Shown here piece by piece: positions 16,805 through 27,444 of a DNA stretch of 50,727 bases. The stretch is taken from positions 1 to 50,727 of the forward strand of contig NVRM01000007.1 of NCBI GenBank assembly GCA_002400885.1. Direction: 5' to 3'. A program made the position numbers and the translations under genes. Each line of letters opens with the position of its first letter. Positions within the stretch are counted from its first letter, which is position 1. Origin of the DNA: Flavobacteriaceae bacterium. GTDB lineage: Bacteria; Bacteroidota; Bacteroidia; Flavobacteriales; Flavobacteriaceae. The notes below the pieces were generated by a model. The model was not told the origin of the DNA. It searched no databases and was given only the letters and a program-made list of their open reading frames with translations.

Positions 16805-16822
16805 GCAGTGCGAAAAATAAAA

Positions 16823-16900
16823 TTAAGACACGTAAACTTCTGGTCGCTTAACGTTTAAGCAAACATCAGAAAAGTCGTTATTGAAAAAGAAATTCATCAT
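16823..16900 (-). CDS. Possible 25-residue leader peptide of tnaA
   Basis: ATG ATG start then MMNFFFNNDFSDVCLN and an ending KRPEVYVS. It begins about 19 bases after a -7 element (TATATTTG at 16919-16926) and ends 18 bases before the terminator-like hairpin. It contains a perfect GCTTAA/TTAAGC stem (16846-16860), so translation would affect folding of the leader RNA. It is too short for the ORF track. A 25-codon open frame in AT-rich DNA can occur by chance; position is the main support. It lacks Trp. Confidence 0.45.
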   Translation of the reverse strand: MMNFFFNNDFSDVCLNVKRPEVYVS

Positions 16901-16918
16901 TCTTAATAAAGTATGTAT

Positions 16919-16926
16919 CAAATATA
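16919..16926 (-). promoter_or_regulatory. -7 promoter element of the tnaA leader
   Basis: TATATTTG on the minus strand. Gives a leader of about 155 bases before tnaA. Back to back with the ccsA promoter. Confidence 0.65.
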
Positions 16927-16982
16927 GGAAAATATTAACAGATAATATGCAGAAAGCTTATTTAAACCTATGCATTATTCAG

Positions 16983-16990
16983 TATCTTTG
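16983..16990 (+). promoter_or_regulatory. -7 promoter element of the ResB-CcsA gene
   Basis: TATCTTTG, 26 bases before the ATG; TTTAA 18 bases upstream is a poor -33. Confidence 0.7.
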
Positions 16991-17016
16991 CCGACAAATT
17001 TACTTTAACTAACAAA

Positions 17017-20000
17017 ATGAAAAAAATACTCAATCAATTATATTCAACCCGTTTAATGGCGGTGTTGTTTTTAGTTTTTGCCATCGCCATGGCAGTTGCC
17101 ACCTTTGTAGAGAATGATTATGGTACCGAAACAGCCAAAGCATTAATATATAGCAGTTGGTGGTTTGAACTTATCATGGTTTTTATGGCCATCAATTTTT
17201 TTGGAAATATTTTCAAATACAAATTGTACAGAAAAGAAAAATGGGTTGTTCTAGCCTTCCATTTATCTTTTGTATTGATCATTATTGGAGCTGGAGTCAC
17301 TCGTTACATCAGTTTTGAGGGAATTATGCCCATAAAAGAAGGACAAACTTCTAGTGTTTTTCTTTCTGAAAAAATATTCATAGGAACAACGGTAGACGAT
17401 GGAGAAAATCAAAAAACTCCTAATTATGATGCCATTCTTTTAAGTGCTATGACTTCAAATAGCTATGCGTATTCTAGTGATTTTAAAGGAAAAGAATTTT
17501 CAGTAAAACTTACAGGGTACACCCCTAACTTCCAAGAGTCATTTACATTAGATGAGACGGGAGATACCTATATCAAATTTGTAGAATCTAGTTCAGGTGG
17601 AAGACACGACCATTATATTAAACAGGGAACCTCTCAAAGTATCCATGGTTTAACGATAGGTTTTGACACCGATGCTAAAAACGCAATTAACTTTAAAACA
17701 GTTGATGGTGTTTTAAAAATAAATACAGTTTTTGACGGTACCTATTACCGCATGGCTGACCAGTACAACGGAATTATTTTAAAAGACACCTTACAAGACT
17801 TTTCTTTACTGTCATTATACCGTTTAGGAAACAGTAACTTTGTAGTCCCAAGTCCTTCTGTGAAAGGGAAATATATCGAAAAAAGCGCAGAGGACCGCAC
17901 CAGTTTCCCTACACATAAATTAACTTTTGATGTGACTGTAGATGGGGTAACGGAAACTGTAGCTATAAAAGGTGCACAATACACTACCTACGCTCCTATC
18001 GAATTAAAGGTAAATGGTTTAAATTTTAGACTCACCTATGGTTCTAAACAGTTATCATTACCATTTAGTATTAAATTAAGAGATTTCCAATTAGAAAAAT
18101 ATCCTGGTTCTACGAGCCCTATGTCTTTTGCAAGTGAAATTACCGTAATAGACCCCGAAGAAACTTTTGATTTTAAAATTTTCATGAATAATATTTTAAT
18201 TCATCGCGGTTATAAATTTTTTCAAGCCAGTTATGAAATTACCGATGAATACGAAGAAACACGTTTGTCTGTAAACCATGATTACTGGGGAACACTTATT
18301 ACTTATATCGGATACTTCTTATTGTATGGAGCCATCACATTGACATTATTTATGAAAAAGACAAGATTTGGAACTTTACGTGCGCAATTACGTAAAATAA
18401 AATCTACAAAAGCTGCCACTGTTATTGCTATTATGGTAGTAGCATCTACCAGCATGTTTGGGCAAAATCACACAACACATCGAATGACCGATGTACAAAT
18501 AGATTCTGCTTTAAATGTCACCATGGTTTCTAAAACACACGCGGCAAAGTTTAGTAAATTAGTCATTCAAGACAGAGGTGGACGTATGAAACCTGTACAC
18601 ACTTTTGCTTCAGAGCTTCTTAGAAAAGTAAGTAAGAGCGAAGAATTCCGAGGTTATGATGCTGGACAAGTATTCTTATCTATCACTAAAAACCCACGAC
18701 TTTGGTTCCAAGTTCCCATCATTTATATTAAAAAAGAAAACACAAAACTTAGGGAAATTATAGGCATTGCTAAAGATGCAAAACACGCTCCTTTGGCAAG
18801 CTTTTTTGACGATAAGGGAGGCTATAAATTGATTGGTTATCAAGAGGACGCCGTTAAGAAAAAAATAAAAAGTAAGTTTGAAGAAAGTGTGATAAACGTA
18901 GACAGACGTTTGAACTTATTATACTCTGCTGTTACGGGTAGCATATTAAGAATTTTCCCATTGCCCAACGACCCAGAAAACACCTGGATTACACAAATGG
19001 AACTCAGAAGAAACAGTTACCCTGATGATATTTCCAATAAAGTGATCAAGATGATGCCTGTATATTTAGGAACATTGGATGATGCCGTGGTATCTGGTGA
19101 CTATGAACAATCTGACGCAATCATAGAAGGCATTCGCAATTTTCAAAAGAAATATGGTGCTTCAGTCATTCCTACAGACAAAAACATTGACTTAGAAATA
19201 GCCTATAACAAATACGATGTTTTCAAAAAACTATACTCGTATTATATGGGGATCGGAGTCTTACTATTTTTCTTAGTAATCTTCCAGATTTTCAAAGACA
19301 ACAAAGTAGTTCGCATCCTTATTAAAGTATGTATTGCTATTATTATTGGAAGCTTTTTAATGCATACAGGAGGCTTAATTGCCCGTTGGATGATTAGTGG
19401 ACATGCTCCCTGGAGTAACGCCTACGAAAGTATGATTTACGTGGCATGGGCAACGATGTTATTTGGATTGATTTTTGGCCGTAAATCAGCTTTAACACTT
19501 GGCGCAACTGCCTTTTTGACTTCATTTATTTTAATGATTGCACATTGGAGTTGGATGGATCCAGCAATTGCCAACTTACAACCGGTATTAAATTCCTACT
19601 GGTTAATGGTACACGTAGCGATTATTGTTGCCAGTTATGGGCCACTAGCTTTGGGAATGATTTTAGGTTTAATCTCCTTAATACTGATGATCTTAACGAC
19701 GAAAAACAACAAGAAACATGTAGGTGAAATGATCAAAGAATTGACCATTATTACCGAAATGACCATCACAGTAGGGGTTATTTTATTGACCATAGGTAAC
19801 TTCTTAGGAGGACAATGGGCCAACGAAAGTTGGGGACGTTATTGGGGTTGGGATCCAAAAGAAACATGGGCGTTGATTACCATTATGATTTACGCGTTTA
19901 TTTTACACTTACGATTGGTTCCAGGACTTAGAGGACGTTATACATTTAACTTTTTCGCAGTACTCGGTTTCGCTTCCGTAATGATGACGTATTTTGGTGT

Positions 20001-20142
20001 GAACTTCTACCTATCCGGATTGCATTCATACGCAAGTGGAAGTCAAGCAATCACTCCTGATTTTGTGTATTATTGTATGTCTATCTTTACCGTAATTGCT
20101 GTATTGGCATTTTTAAAATTTAAAAAATACTATAAAAAATAA
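17017..20142 (+). CDS. ccsA: Fused cytochrome c maturation protein (ResB/CcsB-CcsA, system II)
   Basis: 1041 residues. The N-terminal part is ResB/CcsB-like: membrane segments (about 13-30 and 45-65, 75-95), a long extracytoplasmic region (RYISFEGIMPIKEG ... RDFQLEKYPGSTSPMSFASEI), and a further helix near 430. A second soluble stretch follows, then the CcsA heme-handling part with about eight helices and the WWD motif WANESWGRYWGWDPKETW. Conserved histidines are visible, for example in MHTGGL, MIAHWSW and LHSYASG. System II carries heme across the membrane and ligates it to CxxCH apocytochromes. Fusion of the two subunits is common in Bacteroidota. NorC in this window is a likely client. Expressed from a promoter divergent to tnaA. 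Confidence 0.93.
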   Translation: MKKILNQLYSTRLMAVLFLVFAIAMAVATFVENDYGTETAKALIYSSWWFELIMVFMAINFFGNIFKYKLYRKEKWVVLAFHLSFVLIIIGAGVTRYISFEGIMPIKEGQTSSVFLSEKIFIGTTVDDGENQKTPNYDAILLSAMTSNSYAYSSDFKGKEFSVKLTGYTPNFQESFTLDETGDTYIKFVESSSGGRHDHYIKQGTSQSIHGLTIGFDTDAKNAINFKTVDGVLKINTVFDGTYYRMADQYNGIILKDTLQDFSLLSLYRLGNSNFVVPSPSVKGKYIEKSAEDRTSFPTHKLTFDVTVDGVTETVAIKGAQYTTYAPIELKVNGLNFRLTYGSKQLSLPFSIKLRDFQLEKYPGSTSPMSFASEITVIDPEETFDFKIFMNNILIHRGYKFFQASYEITDEYEETRLSVNHDYWGTLITYIGYFLLYGAITLTLFMKKTRFGTLRAQLRKIKSTKAATVIAIMVVASTSMFGQNHTTHRMTDVQIDSALNVTMVSKTHAAKFSKLVIQDRGGRMKPVHTFASELLRKVSKSEEFRGYDAGQVFLSITKNPRLWFQVPIIYIKKENTKLREIIGIAKDAKHAPLASFFDDKGGYKLIGYQEDAVKKKIKSKFEESVINVDRRLNLLYSAVTGSILRIFPLPNDPENTWITQMELRRNSYPDDISNKVIKMMPVYLGTLDDAVVSGDYEQSDAIIEGIRNFQKKYGASVIPTDKNIDLEIAYNKYDVFKKLYSYYMGIGVLLFFLVIFQIFKDNKVVRILIKVCIAIIIGSFLMHTGGLIARWMISGHAPWSNAYESMIYVAWATMLFGLIFGRKSALTLGATAFLTSFILMIAHWSWMDPAIANLQPVLNSYWLMVHVAIIVASYGPLALGMILGLISLILMILTTKNNKKHVGEMIKELTIITEMTITVGVILLTIGNFLGGQWANESWGRYWGWDPKETWALITIMIYAFILHLRLVPGLRGRYTFNFFAVLGFASVMMTYFGVNFYLSGLHSYASGSQAITPDFVYYCMSIFTVIAVLAFLKFKKYYKK

Positions 20143-20194
20143 ATAGTTGCATACAATACTGTAACTTTACACCTTTAAAAATAAAACTTAGACT

Positions 20195-20710
20195 ATGTTT
20201 AACAAGTATATAAAATTAGCAATAGCGGGAGCTATCAGTATATGGGCCGTATTTCAATTTATTGACGGGAACATTATGAATGGTATTTCCATACTATTTC
20301 TAGCAGGAATATTTGTATTCTTTTATTTCAAAAATGAATTCATTTTACTGTCTTTTTTACAATTGAGAAAACAAAATTTTGAAGGTGCCGGAAAATGGCT
20401 TTCTTATATTAAAAATCCTAGCAGTGCTTTAATCCAAAAGCAAGAAGGGTATTTTAACTTTTTACATGGTATTTTGCTCTCACAAACAAACATGACCAAA
20501 GCGGAAAAATTCTTTAAAAAAGCATTGAAGTTAGGTTTGTCTATGAAACATGATGAAGCCATGGCTAAATTACAATTAGGTGGTATTGCCATGACCAAAC
20601 GTAGAAAAAGAGAAGCTACGATGCTTATTAATGAAGCCAAGAAATTAGATACCCAGAAAGTATTGGCGGATCAAATTAAAATGATGAAAAACCAATTAAA
20701 GAAAATGTAG
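20195..20710 (+). CDS. Membrane protein with TPR-like tail, function unknown
   Basis: 171 residues. Two adjacent hydrophobic helices at the N-terminus (about 8-24 and 30-48) are followed by a cytoplasmic helical region with TPR-like pattern (EGYFNFLHGILLSQTNMTKAEKFFKKALKLG, then AMAKLQLGGIAMTKRRKREATMLINEAKKLD). It starts 52 bases after ccsA on the same strand, with a weak -7 candidate (TAACTTTA) between, so it may be an operon partner or independent. A strong terminator follows. TPR tails usually mediate protein contacts; no enzymatic motif is seen. Confidence 0.8.
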   Translation: MFNKYIKLAIAGAISIWAVFQFIDGNIMNGISILFLAGIFVFFYFKNEFILLSFLQLRKQNFEGAGKWLSYIKNPSSALIQKQEGYFNFLHGILLSQTNMTKAEKFFKKALKLGLSMKHDEAMAKLQLGGIAMTKRRKREATMLINEAKKLDTQKVLADQIKMMKNQLKKM

Positions 20711-20729
20711 TTTTCTTTTCATCATTTTA

Positions 20730-20768
20730 AAAAAGAGCAATTCAACATGTTGAATTGCTCTTTTTTTT
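20730..20768. terminator. Strong bidirectional intrinsic terminator
   Basis: AAAGAGCAATTCAA pairs perfectly with TTGAATTGCTCTTT around CATG, flanked by A and T runs. It serves the convergent genes on both sides. Confidence 0.95.
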
Positions 20769-20816
20769 GTTCCTATAAACGTCGATTACCAACAAAGCTT
20801 ACCCTTTAAAAGGCCT

Positions 20817-21476
20817 TTATTTTATGGAACCCAGTTTAGAAATCAACTGATATCCGTAATACAATTCCAAATCACGTTTTTCATTTACACCATCAATCAC
20901 AAAATAGATTTCCGCTGTAAATCGCTTCATGTTCGTTGTATCATAATAAATAACAGACTTCAATTCTTTCTTTTTAGAGAACAACTCCCCTGTTGCATAT
21001 CTTCTATTTGAACCAAAATGCATGGGTACAGATACATTTCTATAGCCCTCATAGATATAGGAGTTAAAACTATCCTTAATAGCCGCATCATATTTAGGCA
21101 TCCCTCTATATGGTTTTCCTTTATTGTTTCGTATATCTTTCTTTAAATACATTTTTGATGTATAGCCCGCGTTCATTATAGCTACTTTTTTATAACCTAC
21201 ATACTCCGCAATTCTATACCTCAATTTCAGCTTTGTATCTAATAAACAAAAAGCATTTATATCCACCGGCTGTTTGTACAATGCTTTCATGTAACATCGT
21301 GTCAAGATTCTTAGTGCTTTTTTACTTTTCACAATAGAAAACACTCTCATATTGTATCTTTTAGATACTTCTTTAACCTTTTTTAATTCAATACTTAAAC
21401 TATCATTGACTATAACCTTCTGAGAAAACCCCCATTGACAGACTAAAAAAAGAACTAATAGTAATTGTTTTTTCAT
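20817..21476 (-). CDS. Secreted protein of unknown function
   Basis: 219 residues with a signal peptide (KKQLLLVLFLVCQWGFSQ, cleavage after about 18). The mature part is basic and tyrosine-rich, with no repeat, lipobox or catalytic motif that I recognise. A promoter is not obvious upstream. It is convergent with the TPR membrane gene across a strong terminator and is preceded by the LysM-protein gene's terminator, so it is a single-gene unit. The signal peptide, normal codon use and insulated position support a real gene. Confidence 0.7.
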   Translation of the reverse strand: MKKQLLLVLFLVCQWGFSQKVIVNDSLSIELKKVKEVSKRYNMRVFSIVKSKKALRILTRCYMKALYKQPVDINAFCLLDTKLKLRYRIAEYVGYKKVAIMNAGYTSKMYLKKDIRNNKGKPYRGMPKYDAAIKDSFNSYIYEGYRNVSVPMHFGSNRRYATGELFSKKKELKSVIYYDTTNMKRFTAEIYFVIDGVNEKRDLELYYGYQLISKLGSIK

Positions 21477-21590
21477 TTGCTTATTGTTTTTTTACAAACA
21501 CCCAGCCATTGTTACTCAAGTCACAAACAACACATACACCTCTGTAAATTAATTGTTTAAAACCTATTTCTACTGTTGTTTTGAAGACAC

Positions 21591-21620
21591 AAAAAATGCA
21601 ACCCATTGGGTTGCATTTTT
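21591..21620 (-). terminator. Intrinsic terminator of the LysM gene
   Basis: AAAAATGCAACCC pairs with GGGTTGCATTTTT around ATT; the T run on the minus strand follows. It would also work on the plus strand. Confidence 0.9.
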
Positions 21621-21643
21621 AATACTATTTATAGGTATTGCAA

Positions 21644-23560
21644 TTAATACACTACATGAGGTTTTAATTCTTTATTAAATTGTATGATGTTCACACCGTT
21701 GTTTTGATATCCGTTCTTAAACTTTTTACTGTAATCAAATGCCGTACTCAAACGAGAAGATTTCCCTCCTGTTAAGCCTTCTTCTAAGCTTCCTGCACAA
21801 GCCAAACGCATCAGTACATCATAAGTTACATCAAATCCGCGCATGGCGTATTTTGACGGTGCCGTATGATTCTGTGCACGATATTTACGTGTGAAATCTG
21901 TGGTAGCTTTCGTTACGACATCAACATATTCACTTGCCGCAAATGTAAACGCTAATTTCCCCAAGGCATTGTTGTCTACTCTGTCAAAACCTTTGTTTTT
22001 AGAAATAGCAAACAAGCGTACTTTAGGTTCTTTCTCATCTTCTTCAGTAGGAATAGCTGCCACTGTATTTACAGCATCTCCCAATGTTAAATACTCATCC
22101 CCTAACAGTACAATCCAGTTGTTTTTATCTTTAGAAATATAATTTAAAATCTTTTCTTTCTTAACATAACCTTCTTTCTCCGGACGTACTACATGAACGT
22201 CTAACACCTGTTTCATCTTTTTTAATTCCTTCACCACTCTCCATATTGTACTTTGAGTTTTTTTAGAATTATCACCAACAACAATGATGTTTTCACCACT
22301 ATAATGTTCTTTTATGTAGTAAACCAATGCCTCTTCTAACATTTTCTTACCCGATGCAGCCTTTATTAAATTAGCAGCATTTAAGGAGTTTTGATATTTA
22401 CTAGAATACATAGGCGCCACTACAGGAGCATCGATTCTCTTTGCTAAATTATGAGCATTGGATAAAAACAAGGGACCTATAACAACATCTGTCCCTTCAA
22501 AATTATGATGACTTGCTATTTGCTCAATTCTTGAAGCAGAATTTTGGGTATCAAACACATCTAATTTCACGAAAATCCCTTTTTTACGTAAAGAATCAAT
22601 GGCAATTTTAGCCCCCATATAATAATCCGTAGCGATATTTAAGATTTTACTAGATTTACTTTTACCATCAAAAGACAGGTTCATATTCGAATTAAACGGT
22701 AGCATTAAAGCCACTTTTAACTGATGTTTACGAATGGTATCCTCATTTAAAAAGACATTCGTAACTTCCACTAGGTCTCTTATTTTAAGTTTCATCCCTA
22801 ATTTTAAACCCTCAGATAAGTGTGGGTTTAAGCCCATCAACTCGTCATCACTTACAGAGTAACGTTGTTTTAAATTAAAAAAGGTATCCCCTTTTACAAC
22901 GGTATGCATTAAAAACCCTTGTGCTTCAATTAACACAGGCGCTACAGGCTTATTTTTCTCACCAACAATAATTTGCTGCCCTAACTTCACGCCATTTAGC
23001 AAGCAAGGGTTTAAAGAAATAAGCTGCTCCTTTGTCAATCCAAAACGATGTTTTAAGTTAAAAAAATTATCGCCTTTAACAATCGTATGTACTTGGTACT
23101 TTTCGGTATCAATCGAAGTTTCTACTTCCGAAATCTCTTTTACGGGTGTTGAACGCTTCAGATACTTAATAGCCTGTCCTATTTTTAATCCATTTTTTAA
23201 ATAAGGATTCAAGCGCACTAATTCTCGCTCAGAATTTGCATACAGTTTACCTATAGCATACAATGTTTCCTTAGGTTTAGATACATGGTAGCCATAATTA
23301 GCGTCCGCATAAATAATTGCTCCTCCTTTATTATAGTTCAAATTAGGGACAATAATAACCGTACTCATCACGGGTTTACGTCCTAGATCGGGATTTAATT
23401 TTCTTAAATCTCGTTTTTTTATGTCGAACTTTTTAGCGATGCTTTTTAATGTTTCCCCCTGTTGAATGGTATAGGATACATACTTTTTTTCCTGGGCAAC
23501 AAGTACCACAGAAAACAACATGCAAACGATTACTAAAAACGATAGTCTTTTTTTAAACAT
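21644..23560 (-). CDS. LysM repeats plus periplasmic-binding-protein fold
   Basis: 638 residues with a signal peptide ending near VLVAQ. Four LysM-like repeats fill about residues 25-270 (TIQQGETLKSIAKKFDI; KPKETLYAIGKLYA; IVKGDNFFNLKHRFGL; VVKGDTFFNLKQRYSV), which bind peptidoglycan glycan chains. The remainder (about 285-638) has the type 1 periplasmic-binding fold of amino acid transporter and LivK-like proteins (VALMLPFNSNMN, DVVIGPLFLSNAHNLAKRI, PVVAPMYSS). It is encoded 17 bases after guaA, so the two are likely co-transcribed. No transporter genes are near, so the binding fold may have a structural or sensory role at the cell wall. Confidence 0.88.
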   Translation of the reverse strand: MFKKRLSFLVIVCMLFSVVLVAQEKKYVSYTIQQGETLKSIAKKFDIKKRDLRKLNPDLGRKPVMSTVIIVPNLNYNKGGAIIYADANYGYHVSKPKETLYAIGKLYANSERELVRLNPYLKNGLKIGQAIKYLKRSTPVKEISEVETSIDTEKYQVHTIVKGDNFFNLKHRFGLTKEQLISLNPCLLNGVKLGQQIIVGEKNKPVAPVLIEAQGFLMHTVVKGDTFFNLKQRYSVSDDELMGLNPHLSEGLKLGMKLKIRDLVEVTNVFLNEDTIRKHQLKVALMLPFNSNMNLSFDGKSKSSKILNIATDYYMGAKIAIDSLRKKGIFVKLDVFDTQNSASRIEQIASHHNFEGTDVVIGPLFLSNAHNLAKRIDAPVVAPMYSSKYQNSLNAANLIKAASGKKMLEEALVYYIKEHYSGENIIVVGDNSKKTQSTIWRVVKELKKMKQVLDVHVVRPEKEGYVKKEKILNYISKDKNNWIVLLGDEYLTLGDAVNTVAAIPTEEDEKEPKVRLFAISKNKGFDRVDNNALGKLAFTFAASEYVDVVTKATTDFTRKYRAQNHTAPSKYAMRGFDVTYDVLMRLACAGSLEEGLTGGKSSRLSTAFDYSKKFKNGYQNNGVNIIQFNKELKPHVVY

Positions 23561-23577
23561 ATATAATTACTATTTAT

Positions 23578-25110
23578 TTATTCCCACTCTATTGTTGCAG
23601 GTGGCTTAGAACTAATATCATACACTACTCTATTAACGCCTTTTACGTTATTTATTATCTTATTAGATATTTTTTGTAAAAACTCGTACGGTAAATTCAC
23701 CCAATCGGCTGTCATTCCGTCTGTTGATTCTACAGCTCTTAAGGCTACTACTTTTTCATAAGTACGTTCATCTCCCATCACTCCTACAGAGTTTACTGGT
23801 AATAACATCGCTCCTGCTTGCCATACTTTGTCGTACAGTCCGTCTTCTCTTAATCCATTGATAAAGATAGCGTCTACTTCTTGTAAAATTCTTACTTTTT
23901 CACGAGTAATATCTCCTAAGATACGAATAGCCAAGCCTGGTCCAGGAAATGGATGACGGCCTAATAACTCGGCGTCAATTCCTAATGATTTTCCTACTCT
24001 ACGTACTTCATCTTTAAAGATCATACGCAATGGTTCTACAATCTGTAACTTCATAAAATCAGGTAATCCACCTACATTATGATGTGACTTAATTGTTGCA
24101 GAAGGACCTCCTGTTACAGAAACCGATTCAATAACATCTGGGTAAATAGTCCCTTGTGCCAACCATTTTACGTTTTCTATTAAATGTGATTCATCATCAA
24201 AAACTTCGATAAATACACGTCCTATGATTTTACGTTTTTTCTCTGGGTCACTTTCTCCAGCCAGTTCATCCAAAAAGCGTGCCGAAGCATCTACTCCTTT
24301 TACGTTTAAGCCCATCCCTTCGTATTGTTTCAATACGCTGTCAAATTCATTTTTACGTAATAAACCGTTGTTCACAAATACACAGTGTAAGTTTTCCCCA
24401 ATGGCTTTGTCTAATAAAACTGCTGCAACGGTAGAATCTACCCCTCCAGAAAGTCCTAGAATTACTTTATCCGTTCCAACCTTTGCTTTAATAGCTGCTA
24501 TGGTTTCGTCTACAAATGAATCTGGTGTCCAATCTTGGTCTACCTTTGCGATTCCTACTAAAAAGTTTTCCAACAATTTAGATCCGTCCGTAGAATGAAA
24601 TACTTCTGGATGAAATTGAATGGCATATGTTTGCTCTCCTTCTATATGATAAGCTGCATTTTTAACATCGTGAGTACTTGCAATCAATTTGTATTCCTCA
24701 GGCATTTCCAAAATAGTATCACTATGGCTCATCCATACTTGACTTCCTTCGTTAATTCCTTTAAATAAATCACTGGTAGTATCTACAAAAGATAAATTTG
24801 CTCTTCCATATTCTCTGGTATTAGAAGCTCCTACTTTACCTCCAAAAAAGTGTGCCAAATATTGGGCTCCATAACAAACGCCTAATAATGGTTTTTTCCC
24901 TTTAATCTTTGATAAATCTGGTTGAGGGGCATCTTCTCCCCTTACTGAATAAGGGCTTCCTGATAAAATAACCGCGTTATAATCATCTACATCAAACTTT
25001 TCACTGTTAAAAGGATGTATTTCACAATATATGTTGAGTTCTCTAACTCTACGCGCGATCAACTGCGTAAATTGCGATCCGAAATCTAAAATAAGTACTT
25101 TGTGTTGCAT
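23578..25110 (-). CDS. guaA: GMP synthase (glutamine-hydrolysing)
   Basis: 510 residues from the ATG at 25110 ([17 protein letters not shown]); the two extra residues in the ORF track come from a TTG. Converts XMP to GMP with ATP and glutamine. Class I glutamine amidotransferase domain with nucleophile in [11 protein letters not shown] and the His-Glu in [11 protein letters not shown] pyrophosphatase domain with P-loop [11 protein letters not shown] near residue 215; C-terminal dimerisation part ending [17 protein letters not shown] as expected. A TATTTTTG element at 25114-25121 (minus strand) ends only three bases before the ATG, so the main transcript could be leaderless unless another promoter lies upstream. 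Confidence 0.97.
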   Translation of the reverse strand: MQHKVLILDFGSQFTQLIARRVRELNIYCEIHPFNSEKFDVDDYNAVILSGSPYSVRGEDAPQPDLSKIKGKKPLLGVCYGAQYLAHFFGGKVGASNTREYGRANLSFVDTTSDLFKGINEGSQVWMSHSDTILEMPEEYKLIASTHDVKNAAYHIEGEQTYAIQFHPEVFHSTDGSKLLENFLVGIAKVDQDWTPDSFVDETIAAIKAKVGTDKVILGLSGGVDSTVAAVLLDKAIGENLHCVFVNNGLLRKNEFDSVLKQYEGMGLNVKGVDASARFLDELAGESDPEKKRKIIGRVFIEVFDDESHLIENVKWLAQGTIYPDVIESVSVTGGPSATIKSHHNVGGLPDFMKLQIVEPLRMIFKDEVRRVGKSLGIDAELLGRHPFPGPGLAIRILGDITREKVRILQEVDAIFINGLREDGLYDKVWQAGAMLLPVNSVGVMGDERTYEKVVALRAVESTDGMTADWVNLPYEFLQKISNKIINNVKGVNRVVYDISSKPPATIEWE

Positions 25111-27360
<2,250 letters not shown>

Positions 27361-27374
27361 AATATTTTAATAGG

Positions 27375-27425
27375 TTATAAGCCTAAAAGTTATTTAATTC
27401 AATAACTTTGGGCTTATAAATTTTA
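27375..27425 (+). terminator. Intrinsic terminator of gyrB
   Basis: TTATAAGCC and AAAGTTAT pair with ATAACTTT and GGCTTATAA (17 pairs with a small internal bulge) around an 8-base loop, followed by ATTTTAA. Confidence 0.8.
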
Positions 27426-27444
27426 ACGAAATATTTTGAAAAGC

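Noticed and set aside
24224-24598. 124-aa plus-strand ORF over guaA
   Set aside because: Shadow of the conserved guaA coding strand; no start signals or family likeness.
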